This document shows, piece by piece, positions 8,990 through 17,066 of a DNA stretch of 48,850 bases. This DNA is from Verrucomicrobia bacterium SCGC AAA164-E04 (GTDB lineage Bacteria; Verrucomicrobiota; Verrucomicrobiia; Limisphaerales; AAA164-E04). The DNA lies in assembly GCA_000383715.1 (NCBI GenBank), contig KB911972.1, forward strand, positions 1 to 48,850. The letters are read 5' to 3'. The position numbers and the translations under genes are program-made. Under the pieces are notes generated by a model, which had not been told where the DNA came from, made no database searches, and saw only the letters and a program-made list of their open reading frames with translations. Numbering within the stretch: position 1 is the stretch's first letter; the number at the start of each line of letters is the position of its first letter.

Positions 8990-10273
8990 TTGAAGCAAAA
9001 ACCAAACGCAACTCACTGTATTTTTGGATTACTCTGTTTAATACTTTTCATCGGGACTGGATGTGGCAATCAGTCAAGTGAACCTTCTGTAAAAACAAAA
9101 CAAAAATCACAAGCTCTGTTCATCGATAACACAGTCAAAACAAACATAGAATTTCGTCATCAGGCCGGAAACCCGCACGATTACTTCATGCCGCGCGACA
9201 TGGGGTCTGGTGTCGGACTCATTGATTATAACCTGGATGGGTTGCTTGATATTTACCTACTCCAGAACGCCGGGCCAGACTCGGGATTTAAAAACCAGTT
9301 ATACAGACAAAATCATGATGGGGCCTTTGAGAATGTATCCAATCAATCAGGACTTGATATCGATGGGTACAACATGGGGGTTGCAATAGGAGATATATCC
9401 AATGACGGCTACCCTGATGTTCTTGTGACCGGTTATCAATCCACACGTCTTTTTTTGAATCAGCAAGGCAAGCGATTCGTTGAAGTTTCCCAATCATCCA
9501 ACATTAATAATAAGGGATGGTCAACATCAGCGAGTTTTCTGGATTTTGACAGAGATGGATGGCTGGACATCGTTATCGCAAATTATGTTGAATATGCTCC
9601 CACTGAGTTATGCCACGGAAGTGATGGTAAACCCGAATTTTGTGGCCCAGATGGATTCCCCTCGGCAACCTCAAAATTATATCGCAACACAGGCAAGAAT
9701 GCTGTCTTTGAGGACGTCTCAATAGATTCGGGATTGGCCATGCATCCGGGACCGGGCTTGGGAGTTGTTTGTCTGGATTTCGACGGGGATCACTGGCCTG
9801 ACATATTTTTTGCAGATGACGCCAGACCAAACAGATTATTTATCAATCAACAAAATGGTAAATATAAGGAGGAAGCCCTGAAACGTGGACTGGCGCTGGA
9901 TGCCATGGGACAAACAAAAGCAAATATGGGCGTGGCTGTTGGCGATATAGATAACAATGGGATGGTGGACCTGTTCGTGACTCATCTAGCCACCGAAAGA
10001 CACAATTTATGGCATCAGGAACCGCCCGGATTCTTTACAGACCGTACGGCTTCTTTTGGTTTGAATCAATCAGCGTGGAGGGGAACTGGCTTCGGTGCTG
10101 TGATGGCAGATTTCGACAACGATACGGATCTGGACATCGCCTTTGTAAATGGGGACATCAGGGCTTCTTCAGGAAACCCAGTGACAGGGCAATCCAAAAT
10201 AGATCCTTTTTGGATGAATTACGCGCAAAGAAACCAACTTTTCTCAAACAATGGGGGGGGGGCAATTCAATGA
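8990..10273 (+). CDS. CRTAC1-family FG-GAP lipoprotein, 5' part (frameshifted)
   Basis: The N-terminal and propeller part of an FG-GAP/VCBS protein, with repeats such as LIDYNLDGLLDIYL, DISNDGYPDVLVTG, DFDRDGWLDIVIANY, DFDGDHWPDIFFAD, DIDNNGMVDLFVTH and DFDNDTDLDIAFVNG. The reading frame is open from a GTG at 8852. The TTG at 8990 is preferred because it gives a compact lipoprotein signal (hydrophobic FGLLCLILF, lipobox IGTGC, lipidated Cys at residue 25); the 46 upstream residues look non-coding. No Shine-Dalgarno supports either start. The frame ends prematurely (NNGGGAIQ) just after ten consecutive Gs at 10253-10262. With nine Gs it would read on as NNGGGQFNDIS, the normal repeat pattern, into the next entry. 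Homology is secure; whether the gene is intact, phase-variable or misassembled is not. Confidence 0.78.
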   Translation: MKQKPNATHCIFGLLCLILFIGTGCGNQSSEPSVKTKQKSQALFIDNTVKTNIEFRHQAGNPHDYFMPRDMGSGVGLIDYNLDGLLDIYLLQNAGPDSGFKNQLYRQNHDGAFENVSNQSGLDIDGYNMGVAIGDISNDGYPDVLVTGYQSTRLFLNQQGKRFVEVSQSSNINNKGWSTSASFLDFDRDGWLDIVIANYVEYAPTELCHGSDGKPEFCGPDGFPSATSKLYRNTGKNAVFEDVSIDSGLAMHPGPGLGVVCLDFDGDHWPDIFFADDARPNRLFINQQNGKYKEEALKRGLALDAMGQTKANMGVAVGDIDNNGMVDLFVTHLATERHNLWHQEPPGFFTDRTASFGLNQSAWRGTGFGAVMADFDNDTDLDIAFVNGDIRASSGNPVTGQSKIDPFWMNYAQRNQLFSNNGGGAIQ

Positions 10274-10709
10274 TATCTCAAATCATAACCCAGATTTTTG
10301 TGAAGAGCCAAATGTCGGCCGCGGGCTCGCTGTAGGTGATTTGAATAATGACGGCAAGCTGGACATGGTCATTTCCAGCATCGGTGCACCCACAAAAATC
10401 CTTTACGGAAATGATGGGGAAACAAACAACTGGATAATCATTTCGGCTACTGACCCTCAAAAGGGAAATCGCATTGATATTGGTGCGGAAGTTACTGTTA
10501 TAGCTGGCAACAAACGATGGAAAAAATGGCTGAATCCGGGTGGAAGCTATTTGTCTTCCAATGATCACAGACTTCATTTTGGCTTGGACGATTTATCAAA
10601 GTTTGATGGTATCGAGGTTCGCTGGGCAAACGGAAGCAAAGAAAAATTCCCAGGCAGTAATTCAGGCTCCATACTCAGAATTGAGAAAGGCACAGGGCTG
10701 AGTAATTGA
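10251..10709 (+). CDS. CRTAC1-family lipoprotein, 3' part with ASPIC/UnbV domain
   Basis: A 152-aa open frame continuing the preceding lipoprotein in the +1 frame. It holds one FG-GAP repeat (DLNNDGKLDMVISSIG) and an ASPIC/UnbV domain (IDIGAEVTVIAGNKRW, GGSYLSSNDHRLHFGL, IEVRWANGSKEKFP). The ATG at 10251 is created by the last bases before the G run and is probably not a real start; the segment is best read as the C-terminus of a 572-residue protein encoded by 8990-10709. A TPR protein gene follows after 27 bp, a common partner of this family. Confidence 0.75.
   Translation: MGGGQFNDISNHNPDFCEEPNVGRGLAVGDLNNDGKLDMVISSIGAPTKILYGNDGETNNWIIISATDPQKGNRIDIGAEVTVIAGNKRWKKWLNPGGSYLSSNDHRLHFGLDDLSKFDGIEVRWANGSKEKFPGSNSGSILRIEKGTGLSN
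10253..10262 (+). other. G10 homopolymer at a frameshift
   Basis: Ten consecutive Gs lie exactly where the two frames of the FG-GAP lipoprotein gene separate. Nine Gs would restore one frame (N-N-G-G-G-Q-F-N-D). Slipped-strand phase variation, polymerase slippage during expression and a homopolymer sequencing error all fit. Confidence 0.9.
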
Positions 10710-10736
10710 TGTAATCAAAAAAAACATCCTGAAGGA

Positions 10737-12089
10737 ATGAGAAAAAAAACAAACTCAACGGCAAAAAAATCCGATAAAAGCAACCAGGAGAAGCGGTCAT
10801 CCTTACCATACATTGCTTTGCTGACGTTGCTTTTTGTAGCTGTGATTTCGCTGAAAACCCTGACAAAAGACAAAACGGGCAACCAGAGTCCGACACTGCC
10901 TGCGCCAGATTTATCCGAAGTTGATTCAATCATTATCAAAGCCATCAAGGTGGCCGAGCAGCGGGTCAAGGGCTCACCATCAAATGCCCGTTTCTGGGGA
11001 GAATTAGGAATCACCTACTGGGCGAACGAACTGGACGAACCAGGAAGGAAATGTATCCAAAAAGCCCAAGAACTTGATCCGGGAAATGGGAAATGGATTT
11101 ATTACAGAGCGTTGACATTTTTACCGGAAAACGCTGTGACGGCTATACCACTCGTTGAAAAAGCCGCTGACATTCTGGACGAGCAATCATATGCTCCCCG
11201 GCTTCGCCTCGCCAATATATTGAGCGAAGAAAGCCTTCTTGATCGTGCAAAACCACATTACGAAAAGATCCTCCAGTCCTACCCTGATAATCCAATGGCC
11301 AAACTGGGGCTAGGGCGTCTGGCGATGGCTAAAGGCAATACAGAAGAGGCGATAAAACATTTTAAGGAATGTAAAGATCATGAAAACACCAAAAAAACAG
11401 CCAATAGCGCCCTGGCTACCCTGTATTTACGAGCAGATAAACCGGTATTAGCCGATACCGCTCAACAAGCCGCTGAAGCCATAGAGGGTGATGTTCAGTG
11501 GCAGGATCCATACCTTCGTGAGGCGAGCCGCTTCAAATTTGGTCTTACCGCATGGTTGGACAGTGCCGGGAAATTAGTGCGCAGAGGACAATATACCTCG
11601 GCTTTACCCATCATCGATAAAATCATCACCAACTATCCTGATGAAGGAAAGGCCTATATTTATCTTGCTAAGATAAAACTTGCTGCGCACCAGTACAAAG
11701 AAGCAGAACAAGCCTTGGTGAGCGCGCTGAGCTATGAGCCCGATTCAGTAGAGGCGCGCGTTCAACTTGGGGTCGCATTGATGTGGCAAAAACGATTTGA
11801 AGAATCCATCACCACATTGAACAAAGCCATCGAACAATCTCCAAACTTAGCAGAAGCGCACTATAACCTGGGACTCAGCCTGGCATCGGACAACAACCTT
11901 CAAAAGGCAGCCGATGCGTTTTCGACGGCGATCAAACTAAAGCCAGCTTTGCCTGATTCATATATAGGATTAGCCACTGTTTTTCTGCGTGCAGGCCAAC
12001 AAAGGGAAGCTAAAGCCACACTGGAAAAGGCGCTGAATATTGCTCCCAGTCATCCAAGAATCACCTCGATGCTGAAGCAGTTACAGTAA
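10737..12089 (+). CDS. Membrane-anchored TPR repeat protein
   Basis: A 450-aa protein with a Lys-rich cytoplasmic N-terminus (residues 1-23), one membrane helix (about 24-41, LPYIALLTLLFVAVISL) and then tetratricopeptide repeats to the end. Clear TPR helices include ARFWGELGITYWANELDEPG, AKLGLGRLAMAKGNTEEAIK, AYIYLAKIKLAAHQYKEAEQ, ARVQLGVALMWQKRFEESI, AHYNLGLSLASDNNLQKAAD and SYIGLATVFLRAGQQREAKA. TPRs are protein-interaction scaffolds; with this topology they would face the periplasm. It follows the FG-GAP/UnbV lipoprotein gene by 27 bp, so the two are probably co-transcribed, and such pairs recur in PVC and acidobacterial genomes. The ATG is preceded directly by GAAGGA, too close to be an ideal ribosome site. 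No enzymatic role. Confidence 0.87.
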   Translation: MRKKTNSTAKKSDKSNQEKRSSLPYIALLTLLFVAVISLKTLTKDKTGNQSPTLPAPDLSEVDSIIIKAIKVAEQRVKGSPSNARFWGELGITYWANELDEPGRKCIQKAQELDPGNGKWIYYRALTFLPENAVTAIPLVEKAADILDEQSYAPRLRLANILSEESLLDRAKPHYEKILQSYPDNPMAKLGLGRLAMAKGNTEEAIKHFKECKDHENTKKTANSALATLYLRADKPVLADTAQQAAEAIEGDVQWQDPYLREASRFKFGLTAWLDSAGKLVRRGQYTSALPIIDKIITNYPDEGKAYIYLAKIKLAAHQYKEAEQALVSALSYEPDSVEARVQLGVALMWQKRFEESITTLNKAIEQSPNLAEAHYNLGLSLASDNNLQKAADAFSTAIKLKPALPDSYIGLATVFLRAGQQREAKATLEKALNIAPSHPRITSMLKQLQ

Positions 12090-12470
12090 GTCATGGGACG
12101 GTCTGCCTTGCGATCGAAATAACTACCCTAAAGGCTCTGGTTTGTCATGATGGTTCTCAAACTATGGGGGAAGGCTCGGTGTAAACTCATTCCAGCGCCT
12201 TGAAACCCTTTGATCACGATTGAATGCTCGGTAATATGGTAAGACAGTTGTTCGTCTGTCAGAATCAAGGAATAAGAGCAGATGTATTCCTCGCATTCCA
12301 CTCTTATCAGGTTAAGTGGATCTATTAAAAGTATATGGCGATACTCATTTTGTTGCTTGGCGCATCAGCAATAAAAAACATCCTTAGGAGTGACAAGCAC
12401 CGCACCTTGAGCCTAAATTCTCAAATTGCATGAAGGTGCTACGTGAATACTTATTTTTCTGGGATTTTTT
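12090..12470. other. Intergenic region, no gene recognised
   Basis: 381 bp without a convincing open frame or terminator. It contains ACATCCTTAGGAGTGA (near 12378-12393), which resembles the start region of the TPR gene and is followed by only a six-codon frame (GTG at 12391). A loose inverted repeat pairs CACCTTGAG (about 12403) with CTCAA and AAGGTG (to about 12437). A promoter for the YrbL-like gene presumably lies here, but no good -35/-10 pair was found. Confidence 0.5.
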
Positions 12471-13259
12471 ATGATTGGAAATGAAGATATCACCAGTCAG
12501 CAAGCGAAAATTGACGAGAAATCTCCTTTACTAATGATGGATCAGGATCCGCAAACAGCTGCGAACAATATCATACAATTAGCCAACGCCACTCCATTTG
12601 GTGTGGGTGGACGGAGAGCTTGCTATGTCCATCCTGACGATGCCTCGAAATGCATCAAAGTTTTGCGTCAGGACGCACAGCGCACTGTTCGAATCCAGAA
12701 AAAAGGAAATCTGTTTCCAAGAAGCTGGCGCCGCGAATATGACAATAATGCGCATGAAGAGAAGTTACTGAGCCGGATTCATGCTCAAATCGGCAGCAAG
12801 ATGCTTTCTCACCTTCCCATGTGTTATGGCTTTGTTTCTACAGATTTGGGAAAAGGCCTGGTCCTGGACTTGATCCGAGATCACGATGGTAAAATCTCTC
12901 GGAGTCTGCGCGAATGGATTACGCTGGGAATTGACTTGGAATCTATCAAGCCTGCTTTCATGGATTTAGGCAATTTCCTTATTGAACACTCTATTTTGAC
13001 ACGCCATATATTAGACCACAATTTGGCTTTAAGCCTCGGTAGATCTGGTGGGCGAACTTTTTACCTTATCGATGGAATTGGCGATGCGGCTTGGTTACCT
13101 TTGGCTCAATGGTTTCGGCCCTTGGGGCGTTTAAAAATCAAACGTAAACTGGATGCAGCTTGGCCACGTTTTAAGGCATTTGCCATCAATGGCGGCGTCA
13201 CTGATCAACTGAAAGAAAACAGCAGCTGGGGGCAAGGTATACTCCAACATCGGGACTGA
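12471..13259 (+). CDS. YrbL-family protein (kinase-like fold)
   Basis: A 262-aa protein resembling the PhoP-regulated YrbL family. The N-terminal glycine-rich segment and ATP-site Lys are visible as FGVGGRRACYVHPDD followed by KCIKVL, close to the E. coli YrbL pattern (LGTGRHRKCYAHPED...CIKI). Further matches are the hinge-like GKGLVLDLIRDHDGK, a catalytic-loop-like HILDHNLAL and a C-terminal LIDGIGDAAWLPLAQWF. The family has a protein-kinase-like fold, but its substrate is not known. The first ~35 residues have no counterpart in YrbL; an internal start cannot be excluded. Two more polar genes follow at 32 and 3 bp spacing (a methyltransferase and another kinase-fold protein), so a three-gene operon is likely. 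Confidence 0.78.
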   Translation: MIGNEDITSQQAKIDEKSPLLMMDQDPQTAANNIIQLANATPFGVGGRRACYVHPDDASKCIKVLRQDAQRTVRIQKKGNLFPRSWRREYDNNAHEEKLLSRIHAQIGSKMLSHLPMCYGFVSTDLGKGLVLDLIRDHDGKISRSLREWITLGIDLESIKPAFMDLGNFLIEHSILTRHILDHNLALSLGRSGGRTFYLIDGIGDAAWLPLAQWFRPLGRLKIKRKLDAAWPRFKAFAINGGVTDQLKENSSWGQGILQHRD

Positions 13260-13291
13260 AGGTTAGATTCCCAGCAGGCAATCATACAAAC

Positions 13292-14059
13292 ATGAGACAA
13301 TCTTGGTCAGAAAAGCTTAAACAATCGATACGTCCGTCTTTTTACGCTTTCTTCGCTCGAAATAAAGAAAGATTCAAGTGCCCTATTTGCGGTTATCAGG
13401 GAGCTTTTAAGGACAAAAGGGTAAGTACGAATCCAAACATCATCCGCAAATCTTCCAAGTGTCTTGGATGCGGCAGCACTGAGAGACACCGCATGATTCA
13501 CCTCGTGCTAAAGGATGTCTTCGATCAATGGAATCCGTCTAAAAAATCAATACTCCATATTGCACCCGAGGAATGCTTGAAAATTGAACTTCTATCCAAA
13601 TTTGAAACCTATCATACGGCAGACTTGGAGCGCGAGGATGTCGACTTTAAGGAGGACCTGCAGAAATTAAGTTTCCCTGAATCTTCCTATGACGCAATCA
13701 TGGTGTCACGTGTCCTGACTATTCCCCCAGATTTAAAGAGTTGTTTATTGGAAATACACAGAGTGCTCAAAAAGGGGGGTATTGCAGTCATCGCTGAAAC
13801 ATATATCCATGAAAAAACACTGACCTTCGAGGGAATGAGGCAGGGAAGATCCAGAGAAATTGGTGCTGATTTCATGCATCAGATGAAGTCGACTTTTGAT
13901 CAGGTCGACTTTTATAAATCTGAACGCTATGACAAAGCTTATCAACTCATCAATTGCATGATGTTGGATCATCAGCCACAAGATGCCTATCCCAATGAAG
14001 TGAGAATGCCTGGTGTCGGTTTTAAAGAAGTGGTAGCCATTTGCCACAAACATTCCTAA
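13292..14059 (+). CDS. Class I SAM-dependent methyltransferase with N-terminal zinc ribbon
   Basis: A 255-aa protein. About residues 30-65 contain paired CPIC and CLGC motifs, a likely zinc ribbon. A degenerate Rossmann methyltransferase core follows: ILHIAPEE replaces the usual glycine-rich motif I, YHTADLERED gives an acidic motif II, FPESSYDAIMVSRVL is motif IV-like, and LLEIHRVLKKGGIAVIAETY is the typical post-IV segment. Similar zinc-ribbon methyltransferases occur in glycan and LPS clusters, but the substrate cannot be read from sequence. It sits between two kinase-fold genes in a tight + strand operon. Methyltransferase fold is secure; the acceptor is unknown. Confidence 0.8.
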   Translation: MRQSWSEKLKQSIRPSFYAFFARNKERFKCPICGYQGAFKDKRVSTNPNIIRKSSKCLGCGSTERHRMIHLVLKDVFDQWNPSKKSILHIAPEECLKIELLSKFETYHTADLEREDVDFKEDLQKLSFPESSYDAIMVSRVLTIPPDLKSCLLEIHRVLKKGGIAVIAETYIHEKTLTFEGMRQGRSREIGADFMHQMKSTFDQVDFYKSERYDKAYQLINCMMLDHQPQDAYPNEVRMPGVGFKEVVAICHKHS

Positions 14060-14062
14060 CAC

Positions 14063-14887
14063 ATGAGTTCGCCTCTCAAATGGCTGCGCAGGAAAGTTGA
14101 ACTCCACCGACTTTCTGCACGGCGCGTTACATTAGAAGAAGAGTTGACATGCTATTTTAAAGCCCCCATACGATTGCGCCCCGCATCAGCTAAAGGTGGT
14201 TACGACGAAATTTACTTAGCTTACACAAACGCTCAAAAGCACGCAGTGGTGCGACTCAACAACCCATACAAAACCGTCAATGATCCGATAGGACCTTGGG
14301 ATCCCGGGGTTCCTCTGGAAGCAACTGGACGCTTGGATAGAGAATGGGAAGCTTATCAATGCCTTGTGCAATCAAGCTACTCCCCTAAACCACTCTGGCG
14401 CGGAGAAGACGTGCTTGTGTGCGAATGGCTTGATTGGACACGTGCGTCCGTTCATTTAAGTCGCACTCGAAACGATATTCTCAAGACATCAGCACTCATT
14501 TTCCCAATACTCACATATATGCATGGGCAAGACTTAACACATCTTGACCTGAACCTTGGGAATTTTCTTCTTTCACCAGATTTAACAAAAGCCGTGGTCA
14601 TTGATTTTGAATTTGGCCCTCAAGCGTGGGTTTCACTGGAACAGCAAATGGCATTTGATTATCTTAGATTGCTCAATGACTGTTTGCGAGCCAGACGTGG
14701 AGGCAAATACCTGTTGGAGCAGTTGAGTAGCTGGTTAGATTTATTGGGAGCTCACATGGATGAACGCGCAAAGGATGCCAATCTTGATTTTGCCCCCCAC
14801 GTGTTGAAGCGGCTGTACGAATATCCGGAGGTCATTCATTCGTTGAAAGCTCTGTTTCCAAAACTACCCATGCCTGAGGATAAATAA
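14063..14887 (+). CDS. Protein-kinase-like protein (InaA/RIO/LPS-kinase type)
   Basis: A 274-aa protein with the C-lobe signature of the kinase superfamily: HLDLNLGNFLL (HxDxxxxN catalytic loop) and VIDFEFG (DFG-like metal-binding motif). An upstream hinge-like VLVCEWLDW and a candidate ATP-site segment (HAVVRLNNPYKTV) are also present. This layout matches small kinases that phosphorylate LPS heptose/Kdo or metabolites (InaA, KdkA, RIO-like) rather than eukaryote-type protein kinases. There is no signal peptide or membrane helix, so it is cytoplasmic. It starts 3 bp after the methyltransferase stop, implying coupling. The convergent neighbour ends 19 bp away. The substrate is unknown; phosphorylation of a surface glycan precursor is an inference from context. 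Confidence 0.75.
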   Translation: MSSPLKWLRRKVELHRLSARRVTLEEELTCYFKAPIRLRPASAKGGYDEIYLAYTNAQKHAVVRLNNPYKTVNDPIGPWDPGVPLEATGRLDREWEAYQCLVQSSYSPKPLWRGEDVLVCEWLDWTRASVHLSRTRNDILKTSALIFPILTYMHGQDLTHLDLNLGNFLLSPDLTKAVVIDFEFGPQAWVSLEQQMAFDYLRLLNDCLRARRGGKYLLEQLSSWLDLLGAHMDERAKDANLDFAPHVLKRLYEYPEVIHSLKALFPKLPMPEDK

Positions 14888-14906
14888 AACAGGCCCAGCA
14901 TCTTGC

Positions 14907-16202
14907 TCACTTCAAACTGAAATCGGGCTTTTCTAAAATATCATTCACAATACATTTCATACCATTCAATGATTCATCAAGCGTACCACCATTATAAAAC
15001 AAGGTATAATCCGTAGGCTGCCGAGAGGAAAATTGTTCCATCATATCGCGGTCATAGGCCAAATGACCTTGCTCACTCATTTCCTGTTTCCGCGTCATCA
15101 AAGCAGCATGCTCAATGACACAATGGATAGTAGGAATTCGTGAGCCAAATACGCGACTTAATCCCAGAAAACGACTAAAGCCGGGTTGATCCGTTTTTCG
15201 ATCCAAATATAGAAAATCGAGAATATTACGGTCAATGAGCATCAATCCAGACCTCACCCGCAGCTCGAAAAAGTAAAGCTTCAAACAAGCGCGCAGATAC
15301 ACAAACGGTGCCCATGTTTCATCAAATTTCTCTCTATCTTGAAACATCAGGGGACGCACGAAGATAACCATCAATTTATAAAAAATACTCTTACGATAGA
15401 GATGCTTGCCTGTGAGGGCTCTCACAGATTCCGGAGACATTCTCTCAAGACATTCAATCAGAGAGCTTTTACCGACTCCATCGCATCCCATGACACTGAT
15501 CAGGTGTTTTCTACGAGGCGAATTAAGAAATATTTTTTTCCACAAAGTATCAACATAACGATAAGACTGAGAATTTTGCGGGCTCAATTCTTTCTGCAAA
15601 ACCCGGAGCATTTGGAGTTCAAAAGCCTTTGAGATACTTTGTTGATTAAGAATCCGCAGAAGTTCGCTGGCAAGTTCTGTCTTACATTCATCTTCGCATA
15701 GCCGCTGGTATTGCCCTAATCGCTGCTGAACCCTGCTGGAACCCAAGCGCTTCTTTTTGCAGATCAAGTGATGAATATAGACAGCTAATTCAATTGCCAT
15801 ACTCCATCTGAGTATACTGCTGTCCGAATCTTTGGTGCCACCATTAGCCGTTTCAAATGAAATCCATTGACGGCCTCGATCCAATTGGGGCATGTGTATC
15901 CATAGATCCAAAAGAAGATTTTCCCGACCATCAATGGAGTATAGACATAGTTCCACTTTCCTTGCCCGCCGACACACGATTCGAAAATGACACCAACCTT
16001 TCAACACCCAGGTTTTTGCTTCGGCAATAAGAAGATCTACGGAATGTCTGGACCCCAGAAGGTCAACATCCTCTTCATTACGCCAAGACTCAAAGTCCCC
16101 TTCACCTCGTAATTGAATGAAGCGCCATGGGCCACTATGAATTGCTTCAAAGCATCGTTTTAGCGAATAAGGGGTAGTGCGGGATGAGACAGAGTCGATC
16201 AT
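14907..16202 (-). CDS. P-loop kinase-like protein (thymidylate-kinase-like) with N-terminal domain
   Basis: A Walker A motif, GCDGVGKSS, lies around residues 235-243 after LISVM, and the C-terminal half has an LIDRNILDFLYLDRK segment typical of thymidylate-kinase-like NMP kinases (a DR motif) and a late YDRDMMEQF. The N-terminal ~200 residues are different: RNEEDVDLLGSRHSVDLL and VELCLYSIDGRENLLLDLWI suggest a nucleotidyltransferase-like or aminoglycoside-kinase-associated module with acidic residues, but this is tentative. The open frame extends to 16283; the ATG at 16202 is preferred because it avoids overlapping the upstream deacetylase gene (13 bp gap), giving 431 aa. It is longer than normal Tmk (~210 aa) and is not the housekeeping enzyme. 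A sugar- or nucleotide-modifying role is inferred. Confidence 0.68.
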   Translation of the reverse strand: MIDSVSSRTTPYSLKRCFEAIHSGPWRFIQLRGEGDFESWRNEEDVDLLGSRHSVDLLIAEAKTWVLKGWCHFRIVCRRARKVELCLYSIDGRENLLLDLWIHMPQLDRGRQWISFETANGGTKDSDSSILRWSMAIELAVYIHHLICKKKRLGSSRVQQRLGQYQRLCEDECKTELASELLRILNQQSISKAFELQMLRVLQKELSPQNSQSYRYVDTLWKKIFLNSPRRKHLISVMGCDGVGKSSLIECLERMSPESVRALTGKHLYRKSIFYKLMVIFVRPLMFQDREKFDETWAPFVYLRACLKLYFFELRVRSGLMLIDRNILDFLYLDRKTDQPGFSRFLGLSRVFGSRIPTIHCVIEHAALMTRKQEMSEQGHLAYDRDMMEQFSSRQPTDYTLFYNGGTLDESLNGMKCIVNDILEKPDFSLK

Positions 16203-16215
16203 AGCGTACCGGACT

Positions 16216-17046
16216 TCACTTGTTCGCACCTCTCCAGCCGGTACGGATGCGCGTCTTGAAAGCAAGCATTCCCTCTTTACCACTGACCTTGATGCGCTTC
16301 ATAAGATAAAAATTATCTTTGATAGGATCGAAAGCGCCTGATTCGGTAGTAACAGCACCTGAATAACCAGATTCCTTTACCAACCTTGGATCCTCCTCCT
16401 GCAATATACCAAAGGGATAGGCAAATGTTTTGACAGGTATTTCAAATCTTGTTTCCAGCATCTTCTTGCTTTTTTTAAGCTCCTCTCGCTTTTCAGCAGT
16501 CGTAAGTTTACCGAAGTTTGGGTGAGTCATTGTATGAGAACCAATTTCGATGCATCCGCTGTCGATCATTTCGGAAACCTGCTTATCACTCAATTTAGGT
16601 TCCCGCTTCAATTCCCCTGAATTATGTTTCTCGTTTTTTTGTGTCGACCACTCATTTTGATGCCTGTCAACCACCAGATACACTGTCCCCTTGGCATCAT
16701 TTGCCTTAAGAACGGACAAAGCATTATGAGCATTATCGGCAAACCCATCATCAAAAGTGATCGCAACACTTTTACGAGGAAGCTGATCTTTGTTTTCGAT
16801 TAATTCTGCCACCGTAAAAAATTGCCAGCCATTTTCTTTTAACCAGACAACCTGAGCTTCAAATAAAGCGGGAGCCACTCGCATTCCATTGAAACGAGCA
16901 CCGGGAACAGGTTCTCGAACCATGTGATACATCAAGATCCGCGGGTAACTATAGTCAATGGTAAGGCGCCACCAGGCATAACGCCATGAAAACCACCCAG
17001 CCCATATCAAGGCAATGACTCCGAGCATGAGCGGAAGATTGTCCAT
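16216..17046 (-). CDS. Polysaccharide deacetylase (NodB/CE4 family), membrane-anchored
   Basis: A 276-aa protein with an N-terminal hydrophobic anchor (about 4-19, LPLMLGVIALIWAGWF). The CE4 motifs are intact: TFDDG (Asp99/Asp100, catalytic base and metal), SHTMTHP (His171/His175, metal ligands) and a later FAYPFG arginine/substrate-type motif. The family removes N-acetyl groups from peptidoglycan, chitooligosaccharides or poly-GlcNAc; the periplasmic orientation implied by the anchor fits cell-wall or exopolysaccharide trimming. It lies 20 bp downstream of ruvX and just upstream of the P-loop gene on the same strand. Exact substrate unknown. Confidence 0.9.
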   Translation of the reverse strand: MDNLPLMLGVIALIWAGWFSWRYAWWRLTIDYSYPRILMYHMVREPVPGARFNGMRVAPALFEAQVVWLKENGWQFFTVAELIENKDQLPRKSVAITFDDGFADNAHNALSVLKANDAKGTVYLVVDRHQNEWSTQKNEKHNSGELKREPKLSDKQVSEMIDSGCIEIGSHTMTHPNFGKLTTAEKREELKKSKKMLETRFEIPVKTFAYPFGILQEEDPRLVKESGYSGAVTTESGAFDPIKDNFYLMKRIKVSGKEGMLAFKTRIRTGWRGANK

Positions 17047-17066
17047 GGAGAGGATGTTTTGGGAAA

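Noticed and set aside
12400..12440. Inverted repeat before the YrbL-like gene as a terminator or IS end
   Set aside because: The arms are broken by bulges, there is no T-tract and no transposase is nearby.
14907..16202. Housekeeping thymidylate kinase
   Set aside because: The protein is twice the normal length and the P-loop is internal, so it is not the housekeeping enzyme.
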